The notes below the pieces were generated by a model that did no database searches, was not told where the DNA came from, and saw nothing but the letters and a program-made list of their open reading frames with translations. This document shows, in pieces, positions 1 through 7,900 of a stretch of 33,967 bases of DNA. Position 1 is the stretch's first letter, and every line of letters begins with the position of its first letter. This DNA is from CAZDCD01 sp964503885 (GTDB taxonomy: Bacteria; Bacteroidota; Bacteroidia; Bacteroidales; UBA10428). The DNA lies in contig CAZDCD010000036.1 of assembly GCA_964503885.1 (NCBI GenBank), positions 1 through 33,967 on the forward strand, given 5' to 3'. A program made the position numbers and the translations under genes.

Positions 1-65
1 TCAACTGGGGCAGACTGTAAATCTGCTGGCTGATGCCTTCGGAGGTTCGAATCCTCCTCTCCCCA
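1..65 (+). tRNA. tRNA-Tyr(GUA), 5' end outside the window
   Basis: The visible part starts in the D-arm. The anticodon stem-loop is 10-26, with anticodon GTA at 17-19. A long class II variable arm (27-40) follows, as expected for bacterial tRNA-Tyr. The T-stem is GGAGG/CCTCC (41-45 with 53-57) around TTCGAAT. The acceptor 3' strand is 58-64 with discriminator A at 65. CCA is not encoded. The acceptor 5' strand lies before the window. Confidence 0.95.
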
Positions 66-69
66 CGAC

Positions 70-135
70 GGTTCAAAGTTACGGGTTCAATGTTTAAGGT
101 TAGTTAACTTTGAACCTTGAACATTAAACATTGAA
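70..135. repeat. Interleaved inverted repeats between tRNA-Tyr and tRNA-Gly
   Basis: Arm A (70-81, GGTTCAAAGTTA) is perfectly complementary to 105-116. Arm B (86-97, TTCAATGTTTAA) is perfectly complementary to 124-135. The order is A-B-A'-B', so the two 12-bp helices interleave. Arms A and B also resemble each other, which suggests a small intergenic repeat present in direct and inverted copies. A related string recurs near 13,578. Confidence 0.7.
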
Positions 136-143
136 TATTTTGT

Positions 144-216
144 GCGGGAGTAGCTCAGTTGGCAGAGCATAACCCTTCCAAGGTTAGGGCCGCGGGTTCG
201 AATCCCGTTTCCCGCT
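144..216 (+). tRNA. tRNA-Gly(UCC)
   Basis: The acceptor stem GCGGGAG (144-150) pairs with 209-215, with one G-T wobble, and the discriminator is T216. The anticodon stem is 170-174 with 182-186, and anticodon TCC is at 177-179. The T-loop TTCGAAT is present. CCA is not encoded. Confidence 0.96.
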
Positions 217-254
217 CGGGTTGTTACGTTCTTTTATTGGTTAAGGTCCGCAGT

Positions 255-270
255 CCTGTCATCAGACAGG
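255..270. repeat. CCTGTC-ATCA-GACAGG palindrome between tRNA genes
   Basis: A perfect 6-bp inverted repeat with a 4-nt loop sits between tRNA-Gly and tRNA-Thr. Its right half and flank (CAGACAGGTT) recur at 13,568-13,577 upstream of the etf operon, so it is probably a dispersed intergenic repeat. A processing hairpin in the tRNA transcript is an alternative. Confidence 0.5.
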
Positions 271-323
271 TTATCATTGACGAGTCTGCATTGGCAAGAA
301 ATCATGCTGCCGGCCTCATATTA

Positions 324-395
324 GCCGATGTAGCTCAGTGGTAGAGCGTTTCCTTGGTAAGGAAGAGGTCACGGGTTCAACTCCCGTCATTGGCT
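324..395 (+). tRNA. tRNA-Thr(GGU)
   Basis: The acceptor stem GCCGATG (324-330) pairs with 388-394, with one G-T wobble, and the discriminator is T395. The anticodon stem is 349-353 with 361-365, and anticodon GGT is at 356-358. CCA is not encoded. The gene lies 60 bp before tuf and its 3' end may contain the -33 element of a tuf promoter. Confidence 0.96.
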
Positions 396-418
396 CAACG
401 GTTTAGAGACTATGTTTG
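390..418 (+). promoter_or_regulatory. Candidate tuf promoter (TTG-N18-TATGTTTG)
   Basis: TATGTTTG at 411-418 matches the Bacteroidota -7 consensus TAnnTTTG exactly. A TTG at 390-392 lies 18 nt upstream, inside the 3' acceptor strand of tRNA-Thr. The inferred start leaves a leader of about 35 nt before the tuf ATG. This is a motif match only. Confidence 0.5.
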
Positions 419-455
419 ATAATATATAATTGTTTAAATTACTAATATTCTAATT

Positions 456-1643
456 ATGGCTAAAGAAAAATTTGATAGGTCGAAGCCTCATGTAAACATT
501 GGTACTATAGGTCATGTTGACCACGGTAAAACTACTCTAACTGCAGCTATTACTATGGTTCTGGCGAAAAAAGGTTTGTCGGAGATACGGTCTTTTGACT
601 CGATTGATAATGCTCCCGAAGAAAAAGAGAGGGGTATTACCATAAATACAGCGCATGTGGAGTATCAGACAGCTAAACGGCATTATGCACACGTTGACTG
701 TCCCGGTCATGCCGACTATGTGAAGAACATGGTTACAGGTGCAGCGCAGATGGATGGTGCGATCCTGGTGGTGGCTGCCGATGATGGTCCGATGCCACAA
801 ACACGTGAACATATCCTGCTTGCCCGTCAGGTAAACGTTCCCAAAGTGCTTGTTTTCCTGAACAAAGTAGATATGGTTGATGATCCCGAGCTGATCGAAC
901 TGGTTGAAATGGAAGTACGTGAACTCCTCAACTTCTATGAATTTGATGGCGACAACGCTCCGGTTATTCAGGGTTCGGCACTTGGTGCCTTAAATGGTGA
1001 TACGAAATGGGAAGATAAGGTTATGGAACTCATGAATGCAGTTGATGAATACATTCCTATTCCTCCCCGCGACTATGAAAAACCTTTCTTAATGCCTGTT
1101 GAAGATGTGTTCTCGATTACCGGACGTGGCACTGTTGCTACCGGAAGAATAGAACTCGGTGTGGTAAATACCGGTGATGAGCTTGAAATGATCGGATTGG
1201 GTGCGGAAAAAAGGAAAACCGTATGTACCGGTGTGGAAATGTTCAGGAAAATTCTTGATCGGGGAGAAGCCGGTGACAATGTGGGACTTCTTCTGAGAGG
1301 TGTGGATAAAAAGGAAATAAAGAGGGGTATGGTCCTTGCAAAACCGGGTTCTATTACTCCCCATACCAAATTCAAAGCCGAGGTGTATATCCTTAAAAAA
1401 GAAGAGGGTGGACGTCATACACCGTTTCACAATAAATATAGACCACAGTTTTACCTGAGAACCCTTGATGTTACCGGAGAGATCCAGTTACCTGAAGGAA
1501 CTGAGATGGTAATGCCCGGAGACAATATAACAATTACGGTTGAACTGATCTATCCTGTAGCCATAAACCAGGGATTGCGCTTTGCCATTAGGGAAGGCGG
1601 AAGAACCGTTGGTGCCGGACAGGTTACAGAAATAGTTGAGTAG
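456..1643 (+). CDS. tuf: Translation elongation factor EF-Tu
   Basis: EF-Tu is the cytoplasmic GTPase that delivers aminoacyl-tRNA to the ribosomal A site. The protein is 395 residues, full length for the family. The G1 P-loop GHVDHGKT is at residues 19-26, the switch II motif DCPGH at 81-85 and the specificity motif NKVD at 136-139. The two C-terminal beta-barrel domains follow. The start is the first ATG after tRNA-Thr, giving the canonical MAKEKF N-terminus. It sits in a tRNA cluster and is followed by tRNA-Trp, secE and nusG, an arrangement found across Bacteroidota. It may be transcribed both from the upstream tRNA promoter and from its own candidate promoter at 390-418. Confidence 0.99.
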   Translation: MAKEKFDRSKPHVNIGTIGHVDHGKTTLTAAITMVLAKKGLSEIRSFDSIDNAPEEKERGITINTAHVEYQTAKRHYAHVDCPGHADYVKNMVTGAAQMDGAILVVAADDGPMPQTREHILLARQVNVPKVLVFLNKVDMVDDPELIELVEMEVRELLNFYEFDGDNAPVIQGSALGALNGDTKWEDKVMELMNAVDEYIPIPPRDYEKPFLMPVEDVFSITGRGTVATGRIELGVVNTGDELEMIGLGAEKRKTVCTGVEMFRKILDRGEAGDNVGLLLRGVDKKEIKRGMVLAKPGSITPHTKFKAEVYILKKEEGGRHTPFHNKYRPQFYLRTLDVTGEIQLPEGTEMVMPGDNITITVELIYPVAINQGLRFAIREGGRTVGAGQVTEIVE

Positions 1644-1668
1644 ATCAGCTTTTTCACCGGTTATATGG

Positions 1669-1708
1669 TAAATTCGTACCGGGTAGTATTTATCAGGTAA
1701 CGAATTTA
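1669..1708. other. Imperfect inverted repeat between tuf and tRNA-Trp
   Basis: TAAATTCGTACC (1669-1680) pairs with GGTAACGAATTTA (1696-1708) with one extra base, leaving a loop of about 15 nt. No T-tract follows, so it is not a convincing terminator. A processing hairpin separating the tuf mRNA from tRNA-Trp is one possibility. Confidence 0.4.
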
Positions 1709-1719
1709 TTGTCATGGAC

Positions 1720-1792
1720 ACGGGTGTAGCTCAGTTGGTAGAGCACTGGTCTCCAAAACCAGGTGTCGGGCGTTCGAGTCGCTCCTCCCGTG
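1720..1792 (+). tRNA. tRNA-Trp(CCA)
   Basis: The acceptor ACGGGTG (1720-1726) pairs with 1785-1791, with one T-T mismatch, and the discriminator is G1792, as in other bacterial tRNA-Trp. The anticodon stem is 1746-1750 with 1758-1762, and anticodon CCA is at 1753-1755. The T-stem is GGGCG/CGCTC. It lies 20 nt before secE and is presumably cotranscribed with it. Confidence 0.96.
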
Positions 1793-1812
1793 CTACACTA
1801 TTATAATGAGAA

Positions 1813-2010
1813 ATGAAAATAGTCAATTACTTCAAAGAGTCCTATAACGAACTCATGCATAAGGTGACATGGCCTTCATGGAATGAGCTTCAGAGCAGTG
1901 CGATTATCGTTATGGTTGCCTCTGTCATTATTGCCATAATAATAGCAGTAATGGACCTGAGTTTCAAGAGCGTTATGGATGGAATTTACAGTTTATTAAA
2001 CCAATCATAA
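1813..2010 (+). CDS. secE: Preprotein translocase subunit SecE
   Basis: SecE is the small essential membrane subunit that clamps SecY in the SecYEG translocon. The protein is 65 residues, the usual short single-span bacterial form. An amphipathic N-terminal segment carries the conserved KVTWPSWNEL stretch (about residues 17-26), followed by one transmembrane helix (about 28-50). An ATG at 1806 is in another frame and runs straight into a stop, so the start at 1813 is preferred. The gene follows tRNA-Trp closely and precedes nusG by 12 nt, the classical secE-nusG pair. Confidence 0.97.
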   Translation: MKIVNYFKESYNELMHKVTWPSWNELQSSAIIVMVASVIIAIIIAVMDLSFKSVMDGIYSLLNQS

Positions 2011-2022
2011 GAACTGTATCCT

Positions 2023-2571
2023 ATGGAAGAACTTACGAAAAAATGGTATGTACTGAGGGCGATTGGGGGAAAGGAAAAAAAAGTGAAAGAATATATCGAG
2101 AGTGAAATTTCCCGGTTAAACCTTCAGGATTATATTTCGCAGGTTTTAATTCCAACTGAGAAGGTTTACCAGATACGAAACGGTAAAAAAATCAGTAAAG
2201 AAAGGAATTTTTTTCCCGGATATGTGTTGATCGAGGCGGCCCTGGTGGGTGAAATACCCCATATCCTGAAAAATATTACCAATGTGATCGGATTTCTTGG
2301 TTCAAAAGGTGACGAGCTGCCAACTCCACTGAGAACTTCAGAAGTTAACAGGATCCTTGGAAAAGTGGACGAACTTGCCGAAGGAGACGAAGAAATTAAT
2401 GTACCCTTTTATGTGGGTGAAACAGTAAAAGTCATCGACGGACCTTTTAACAGCTTCACTGGGGTCATCGAAGAAGTGAATGAAGAAAAGAAAAAGCTCA
2501 AGGTAATGGTTAAAATTTTTGGCAGAAAAACGCCGCTGGAACTGAGCTTTATGCAGGTAGAAAAAGAATAA
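2023..2571 (+). CDS. nusG: Transcription termination/antitermination factor NusG
   Basis: NusG binds RNA polymerase and couples it to the ribosome or Rho. The protein has 182 residues. The N-terminal NGN domain begins with KWYVLRAIGGKEKKV and includes the FFPGYVLIE strand. The C-terminal KOW domain contains VGETVKVIDGPFNSFTGVIE. It is cotranscribed between secE and the L11/L1 genes, the standard order. Nothing is unusual about its length or motifs. Confidence 0.98.
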   Translation: MEELTKKWYVLRAIGGKEKKVKEYIESEISRLNLQDYISQVLIPTEKVYQIRNGKKISKERNFFPGYVLIEAALVGEIPHILKNITNVIGFLGSKGDELPTPLRTSEVNRILGKVDELAEGDEEINVPFYVGETVKVIDGPFNSFTGVIEEVNEEKKKLKVMVKIFGRKTPLELSFMQVEKE

Positions 2572-2595
2572 AATGAATTAAAATACACACCAGGC

Positions 2596-2637
2596 TGATG
2601 ATTGTAATATCCTCTAATGCTTCCTGAATAATCATCA
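2596..2637. other. Inverted repeat in the nusG-rplK spacer
   Basis: TGATGATT (2596-2603) is perfectly complementary to AATCATCA (2630-2637) across a 26-nt loop. The spacer is about 110 nt, the longest before rpoB except the rplL-rpoB gap. It could form a leader structure for the L11/L1 mRNA, but I cannot match it to a known L1-binding site. Confidence 0.3.
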
Positions 2638-2680
2638 ATAGGCGTGAAAATCAAATCAATAATTTCTGAAATTTAAAACT

Positions 2681-3124
2681 ATGGCTAAAGAAGTAGCAGG
2701 ATTAATTAAATTACAGATCAGAGGCGGTGCTGCTAATCCTTCTCCTCCTGTTGGTCCTGCCCTGGGTGCAAAAGGCGTGAATATCATGGAGTTTTGCAAA
2801 CAGTTCAATGCACGTACCCAGGAAAAAGCTGGAAAGTTATTGCCGGTTGTTATCACGGTTTATGCCGACAAGTCGTTTGACTTTATCGTAAAATCGCCGC
2901 CGGTTGCTGTTCAGCTTCTGGAAGCATCCAAGGTTAAATCAGGTTCTGCTGAATCTAACCGCATTAAGGTTGCTTCTGTGACGTGGGACCAGGTGAAAAC
3001 CATTGCTACTGAAAAAATGAGTGACTTAAATGCATTCACAATTGAGTCAGCAATGAAAATGGTGGCAGGCACTGCCAGAAGTATGGGAATTACCATCAAA
3101 GGTAATTTTCCAAGCAGTAATTAA
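2681..3124 (+). CDS. rplK: 50S ribosomal protein L11
   Basis: L11 forms the base of the GTPase-associated centre with L10 and L12 on 23S rRNA. The protein is 147 residues, close to the usual 141-148. The proline-rich N-terminal linker PSPPVGPALGAKGVN is clear, followed by the C-terminal rRNA-binding domain ending with the TARSMGI segment. It starts 109 nt after nusG and is followed 27 nt later by rplA, as in the canonical L11-L1 pair. Confidence 0.98.
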   Translation: MAKEVAGLIKLQIRGGAANPSPPVGPALGAKGVNIMEFCKQFNARTQEKAGKLLPVVITVYADKSFDFIVKSPPVAVQLLEASKVKSGSAESNRIKVASVTWDQVKTIATEKMSDLNAFTIESAMKMVAGTARSMGITIKGNFPSSN

Positions 3125-3151
3125 CAAATCATAAATATTCCTAAGTTAAAC

Positions 3152-3847
3152 ATGACGACACTCAGTAAGAATAAAAAGAAAGCTTTCGAGAAGATCGATC
3201 CGGGAAAGCTCTACAGGCTTGTTGAAGCATCACAACTGGTTAAGGAAATCACCACGACCAAATTCGATGCTTCGGTGGATCTGGATGTGCGCCTCGGGGT
3301 AGATCCCAGGAAAGCGAATCAAATGGTCAGAGGAGTGGTCACTTTGCCCCATGGCACAGGTAAAGAAATAAAGGTACTTGTTTTATGTACACCCGATAAA
3401 GAAGCAGAAGCCAAAGAAGCTGGAGCAGACTATATAGGTCTCGATGATTATATCGAAAAGATACAGGGAGGTTGGACAGACATCGATGTGATCATCACAC
3501 AACCGGCAGTTATGGCAAAGATCGGGAAGCTGGGTAAGGTGCTGGGACCGAGAGGTCTTATGCCGAACCCGAAAAGCGGTACGGTTACCATGGAAGTGGG
3601 TAAAGCTGTGAAAGAGGTGAAGGCCGGAAAGATTGATTTTAAAGTGGATAAATTCGGTATTGTTCATACTTCAATAGGAAAGGCTTCTTTTACGGCAGAT
3701 AAAATTGCCGAGAATGCCCGTGAATTTATCCATACCCTGGTCAAACTTAAACCGTCTGCAACCAAAGGTACATACATTAGAAGCATATATCTTTCAAGCA
3801 CCATGAGTCCTGGCATTAAAATCGATGCGAAAGGCGTCGACGAGTAG
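3152..3847 (+). CDS. rplA: 50S ribosomal protein L1
   Basis: L1 forms the mobile stalk next to the E site. In enterobacteria it also represses its own operon. The protein has 231 residues, the standard length. The segment GKLGKVLGPRGLMPNPKSGT (about residues 126-145) is the L1 signature. It lies between rplK and rplJ with short spacers. No obvious copy of a L1-binding RNA motif was identified upstream, so autoregulation is not shown by the sequence. Confidence 0.98.
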   Translation: MTTLSKNKKKAFEKIDPGKLYRLVEASQLVKEITTTKFDASVDLDVRLGVDPRKANQMVRGVVTLPHGTGKEIKVLVLCTPDKEAEAKEAGADYIGLDDYIEKIQGGWTDIDVIITQPAVMAKIGKLGKVLGPRGLMPNPKSGTVTMEVGKAVKEVKAGKIDFKVDKFGIVHTSIGKASFTADKIAENAREFIHTLVKLKPSATKGTYIRSIYLSSTMSPGIKIDAKGVDE

Positions 3848-3875
3848 ACTCAAATCAATAAACTAAAGGATTATC

Positions 3876-4394
3876 ATGAAAAGGGAAGATAAAGATAAAA
3901 TAGTTGACAATCTGACCGAATCGATCAACAACGCAAAACATTTTTACCTCGCTGATATTTCTAACCTCAATGCTGAGGTTACATCCCAGCTAAGAAGGAA
4001 ATGTTTTGAGCGTGAAATAAAACTGATCGTGGTGAAAAATACCCTTTTACGGAAAGCTTTGGATAAATGCAGTGAAAACTTTGAAGAGATGTACAAAGTA
4101 CTGAAAGAATCTACTTCGATTATGTTCACTGAAACCGCCAATTTACCGGCCAAACTTATCAAAGAATTCCGGAAAAGTTATGATAGACCGGTGCTGAAAG
4201 CTGCCTTTGTGGAGGAATCGATCTATATCGGCGACGAACAGCTTGAATCACTCGTAAATCTTAAGTCTAAGGAAGAACTTATCGGTGAGGTGATCAGGAT
4301 ACTGCAATCACCTGCTGTTAATGTACTTTCTGCTCTGCAGTCAGGCAAAAACAACCTGGCTGGTATTGTAAAAAGATTATCAGAAAAAGAATAA
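3876..4394 (+). CDS. rplJ: 50S ribosomal protein L10
   Basis: L10 anchors L7/L12 dimers to the ribosome. The protein has 172 residues. The N-terminal domain binds rRNA and L11 and includes LRRKCFEREIKLIVVKNTLL. The C-terminal helix (VLSALQSGKNNLAGIVKRLSEKE) is the L12-docking tail. The rplA-rplJ spacer is only 28 nt, too short for the extended L10 leader known from enterobacteria, so any such regulation would need a site inside rplA or work differently here. Confidence 0.97.
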   Translation: MKREDKDKIVDNLTESINNAKHFYLADISNLNAEVTSQLRRKCFEREIKLIVVKNTLLRKALDKCSENFEEMYKVLKESTSIMFTETANLPAKLIKEFRKSYDRPVLKAAFVEESIYIGDEQLESLVNLKSKEELIGEVIRILQSPAVNVLSALQSGKNNLAGIVKRLSEKE

Positions 4395-4427
4395 AATTAT
4401 TTATAACTATCTTAAATTCGTAAAACG

Positions 4428-4808
4428 ATGGCAGATTTAAAAGCGTTTGCAGAACAATTGGTAAACTTAACTGTTAAAGAAGTAAATGAGTTGGCTCAGA
4501 TCCTTAAAGATGAATACGGAATAGAACCTGCTGCAGCAGCAGTTGCTGTTATGGGTCCTGCTGTGGCTGGTGCTGAAGGTGCAGCCGCTGTTGAAAAAAC
4601 AGCATTTGATGTGATTCTCAAATCACCGGGTGGACAAAAACTACAGATCGTTAAAATGGTAAAAGATCTTACCGGGTTAGGCCTCAAAGAAGCCAAAGCT
4701 GTGGTTGACTCTGCGCCGGCACCAATAAAGGAAGGAATTCCGAAAGACGAAGCTGAAGCATTAAAAACTCAATTAGAAGAAGCAGGAGCAGAAGTTGAAC
4801 TTAAATAA
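4428..4808 (+). CDS. rplL: 50S ribosomal protein L7/L12
   Basis: L7/L12 forms the stalk that recruits translational GTPases. The protein has 126 residues in the usual layout: an N-terminal dimerization helix pair, an Ala/Gly-rich hinge (about residues 36-55) and a C-terminal factor-binding domain with GGQKLQIVKMVKDLTGLGLKEAK. It lies 33 nt after rplJ. A strong hairpin follows in the spacer before rpoB. Confidence 0.98.
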   Translation: MADLKAFAEQLVNLTVKEVNELAQILKDEYGIEPAAAAVAVMGPAVAGAEGAAAVEKTAFDVILKSPGGQKLQIVKMVKDLTGLGLKEAKAVVDSAPAPIKEGIPKDEAEALKTQLEEAGAEVELK

Positions 4809-4840
4809 CATATGCTCAAATAAACTCTTACAGGTTTAGT

Positions 4841-4891
4841 CCCATCCTATCCCAGCTTTGCCCGCGATAGTGATGGGGATTAAGCCTTTTT
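4841..4891 (+). terminator. rplL-rpoB hairpin: candidate attenuator or processing site
   Basis: CCCATCCTATC (4841-4851) pairs with GATAG (4866-4870) and GATGGG (4872-4877), leaving one bulged T. This makes an 11-bp stem with a 14-nt loop. A run of five T (4887-4891) follows after nine bases, so it is not a textbook strong terminator. In E. coli the same gap holds a partial terminator and an RNase III site that adjust the ribosomal protein to polymerase ratio. The same role here is inference. Confidence 0.6.
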
Positions 4892-4930
4892 ATCATTTCT
4901 ATTCATTCAGGTTCGACTAATTTTAGGGTA

Positions 4931-7900
4931 ATGTCAGTTAATAACAATTCCGAAAGAGTAAATTTCTCGTCACGAAAAAATCAGTTGTTATATCCTGATT
5001 TTTTGGAAGTTCAATTAAAATCATTCAGGGAATTTTTCCAGTTGAATTCAACCCCTGAAAAAAGAAAAAAGGAAGGATTGTACGGGGTATTTCAGGATAA
5101 TTTTCCGATCACCGATACCAGGAATAATTTTGTTCTTGAGTTTCTGGATTATCAGATCGACCCTGCACGCTATTCCATCGAAGAATGCATCGAGAGAGGA
5201 TTGACATTCAGTGTTCCTCTGAAAGCAAAACTTAAATTATACTGTACCGATCCTGAACACGAGGATTTCGATACGGTTATCCAGGAAGTATACCTCGGAA
5301 CCATACCCTATATGACCGAAAGAGGATTGTTTGTGATCAATGGCGCCGAACGTGTTGTTGTTTCGCAGCTGCACAGATCACCGGGAGTCTTTTTCGGCCA
5401 AAGCCTCCACGCCAACGGCACCAAACTTTATTCAGCCAGGATCATTCCATTCAAGGGTTCGTGGATCGAATTTGCGACCGATATAAACAACGTGATGTAT
5501 GCATATATCGATCGTAAAAAGAAATTGCCCGTTACAACCCTTCTGAGGGCTATCGGATATGAGAGCGATAAGGATATCCTGGAAATATTCGATCTTGCCG
5601 ACGAGGTCAAGGTATCCAAAACTGCCTTGAAAAAACTGGTGGGCCGTAAGCTGGCCGCCCGTGTACTGAAATCATGGGTCGAGGATTTTGTGGATGAAGA
5701 TACCGGCGAAGTGGTATCCATTGAGCGCAATGAGGTGATTATCGACCGTGAAACGGTGATTGAAAACGATCACGTAGACCTGATCGTTGATTCCGGTACA
5801 AAATCAATCCTTCTTCATAAGGAGGCTCAGAACCTCAGCGATTACGAAATCATATACAATACATTGCAGAAAGATCCGTGCAATTCGGAAAAAGAAGCCG
5901 TGCTGCATATCTACCGGCAACTCAGGAATTCTGAACCGCCCGATGAGGCAACGGCCAGGGATGTCATTGATAAGCTGTTTTTCTCCGATAAGAGGTATGA
6001 TCTCGGTGAGGTGGGAAGATACCGGATCAATAAAAAGCTCGGCCTTGAAACAGCAATGGATGTTAAGGTACTTACAAAAGACGATATCATTAGGATCATC
6101 AAATACCTGATCGAGCTGATCAACTCCAAGACCGATGTCGACGATATCGACCATCTGAGCAACAGGCGTGTAAGGAATGTGGGCGAGCAGCTTGCCAATC
6201 AGTTTAGTGTAGGGCTTGCACGTATGGCCAGAACCATTCGTGAACGTATGAATGTAAGGGACAATGAGGTATTTACCCCCATCGACCTGATTAATTCAAA
6301 AACCCTTTCTTCGGTGATCAATTCATTTTTTGGCACCAACCAGCTTTCGCAGTTTATGGACCAGACCAATCCGCTGGCTGAGATGACCCATAAAAGAAGA
6401 ATGTCTGCCCTCGGACCGGGTGGCCTGTCGAGGGAAAGGGCAGGATTTGAAGTCCGCGATGTGCATTATACACACTACGGAAGGTTATGTCCTATAGAAA
6501 CACCTGAAGGTCCCAATATCGGCCTGATCTCATCGCTATGCGTATATGCCAAGATCAACGACCTCGGCTTCATCGAAACCCCCTACCGGAAGGTTGTCGA
6601 ATCAAAAGTAGATATGACAAACGACGGGATCGTATTCCTCAGCGCCGAAGAAGAGGAATCGAAGGTTATTGCCCAGGCCAATGCACCGATAAATAAAGAG
6701 GGGCTTTTTGTGAATCAGCGTGTTAAAGCCAGGTATAATGGTGATTTTCCTCTGGCAGAAGCCCCGAGTGTTGAACTGATGGACGTGGCCCCAAATCAGA
6801 TCGCTTCCATCGCAGCATCACTGATCCCTTTTCTCGAACACGATGACGCGAACCGTGCCCTTATGGGATCCAATATGATGAGGCAGGCAGTGCCGCTGAT
6901 CTTTCCGGAATCCCCGATCGTCGGAACGGGAATCGAAGGCAATGTGGTCAAGGATTCACGCCTCCAGGTTGTTGCCGAAGGCGATGGTGTGGTTGAATAT
7001 GTCGATGCAAACGAGATCGTTATCCGGTATGCTATGACCGACGAAGAGAAATTTGTAAATTTCTCGGGTGATACACAACGATACAAGCTTCCCAAATTCA
7101 AAAAAACAAACCAGAATACCTGCATCAACCTTAGACCTAATGTAAAAAAAGGCGACAAGGTACTGAAAGGCCAGATCATCACCGAAGGGTATGCAACCCG
7201 TGACGGAGAACTGGCACTTGGCAGAAACCTGAAGGTGGCTTTCATGCCCTGGAAAGGCTATAATTTTGAGGATGCCATTGTGATTTCCGAACGGGTTGTG
7301 CGCGAAGACATGTTCACATCCATTCATATCGATGAATATATGCTTGAAGTCCGTGATACCAAAAGAGGACTTGAAGAACTTACTTCCGATATTCCCAATG
7401 TGAGCGAGGAGGCTACCAAAAACCTTGATGAAAACGGACTGATCAGGATCGGCGCTGAAGTGAATCCGGGCGATATCCTTATCGGCAAGATCACTCCGAA
7501 AGGCGAATCGGATCCGTCACCCGAAGAAAAACTACTCAGGGCGATATTCGGGGATAAAGCAGGCGATGTGAAAGACGCCTCTCTTAAGGCACCCCCATCG
7601 CTGCAGGGTATTGTGATCGATAAAAAACTCTTTTCCAGGAGTATAAAGGATCGTAAGATCAAAACATCTACGAAACCCATTCTCGATAAGATCGAAGAAG
7701 AGTTTGCACGAAATATCAATGAGTTGAAATCCAAGCTCATCGATAAGCTTTTTATCCTGCTCAATGGTAAAACATCACAGGGTGTGAAAGACTATTTCAA
7801 CTCCGAGATCGTGTCCAAAGGGGCGAAATTTACCCAGAAACTTTTGCAGGAGATCGACTATATGAATGTCAACCCGGGAAAATGGACAACCGACAAGGAC

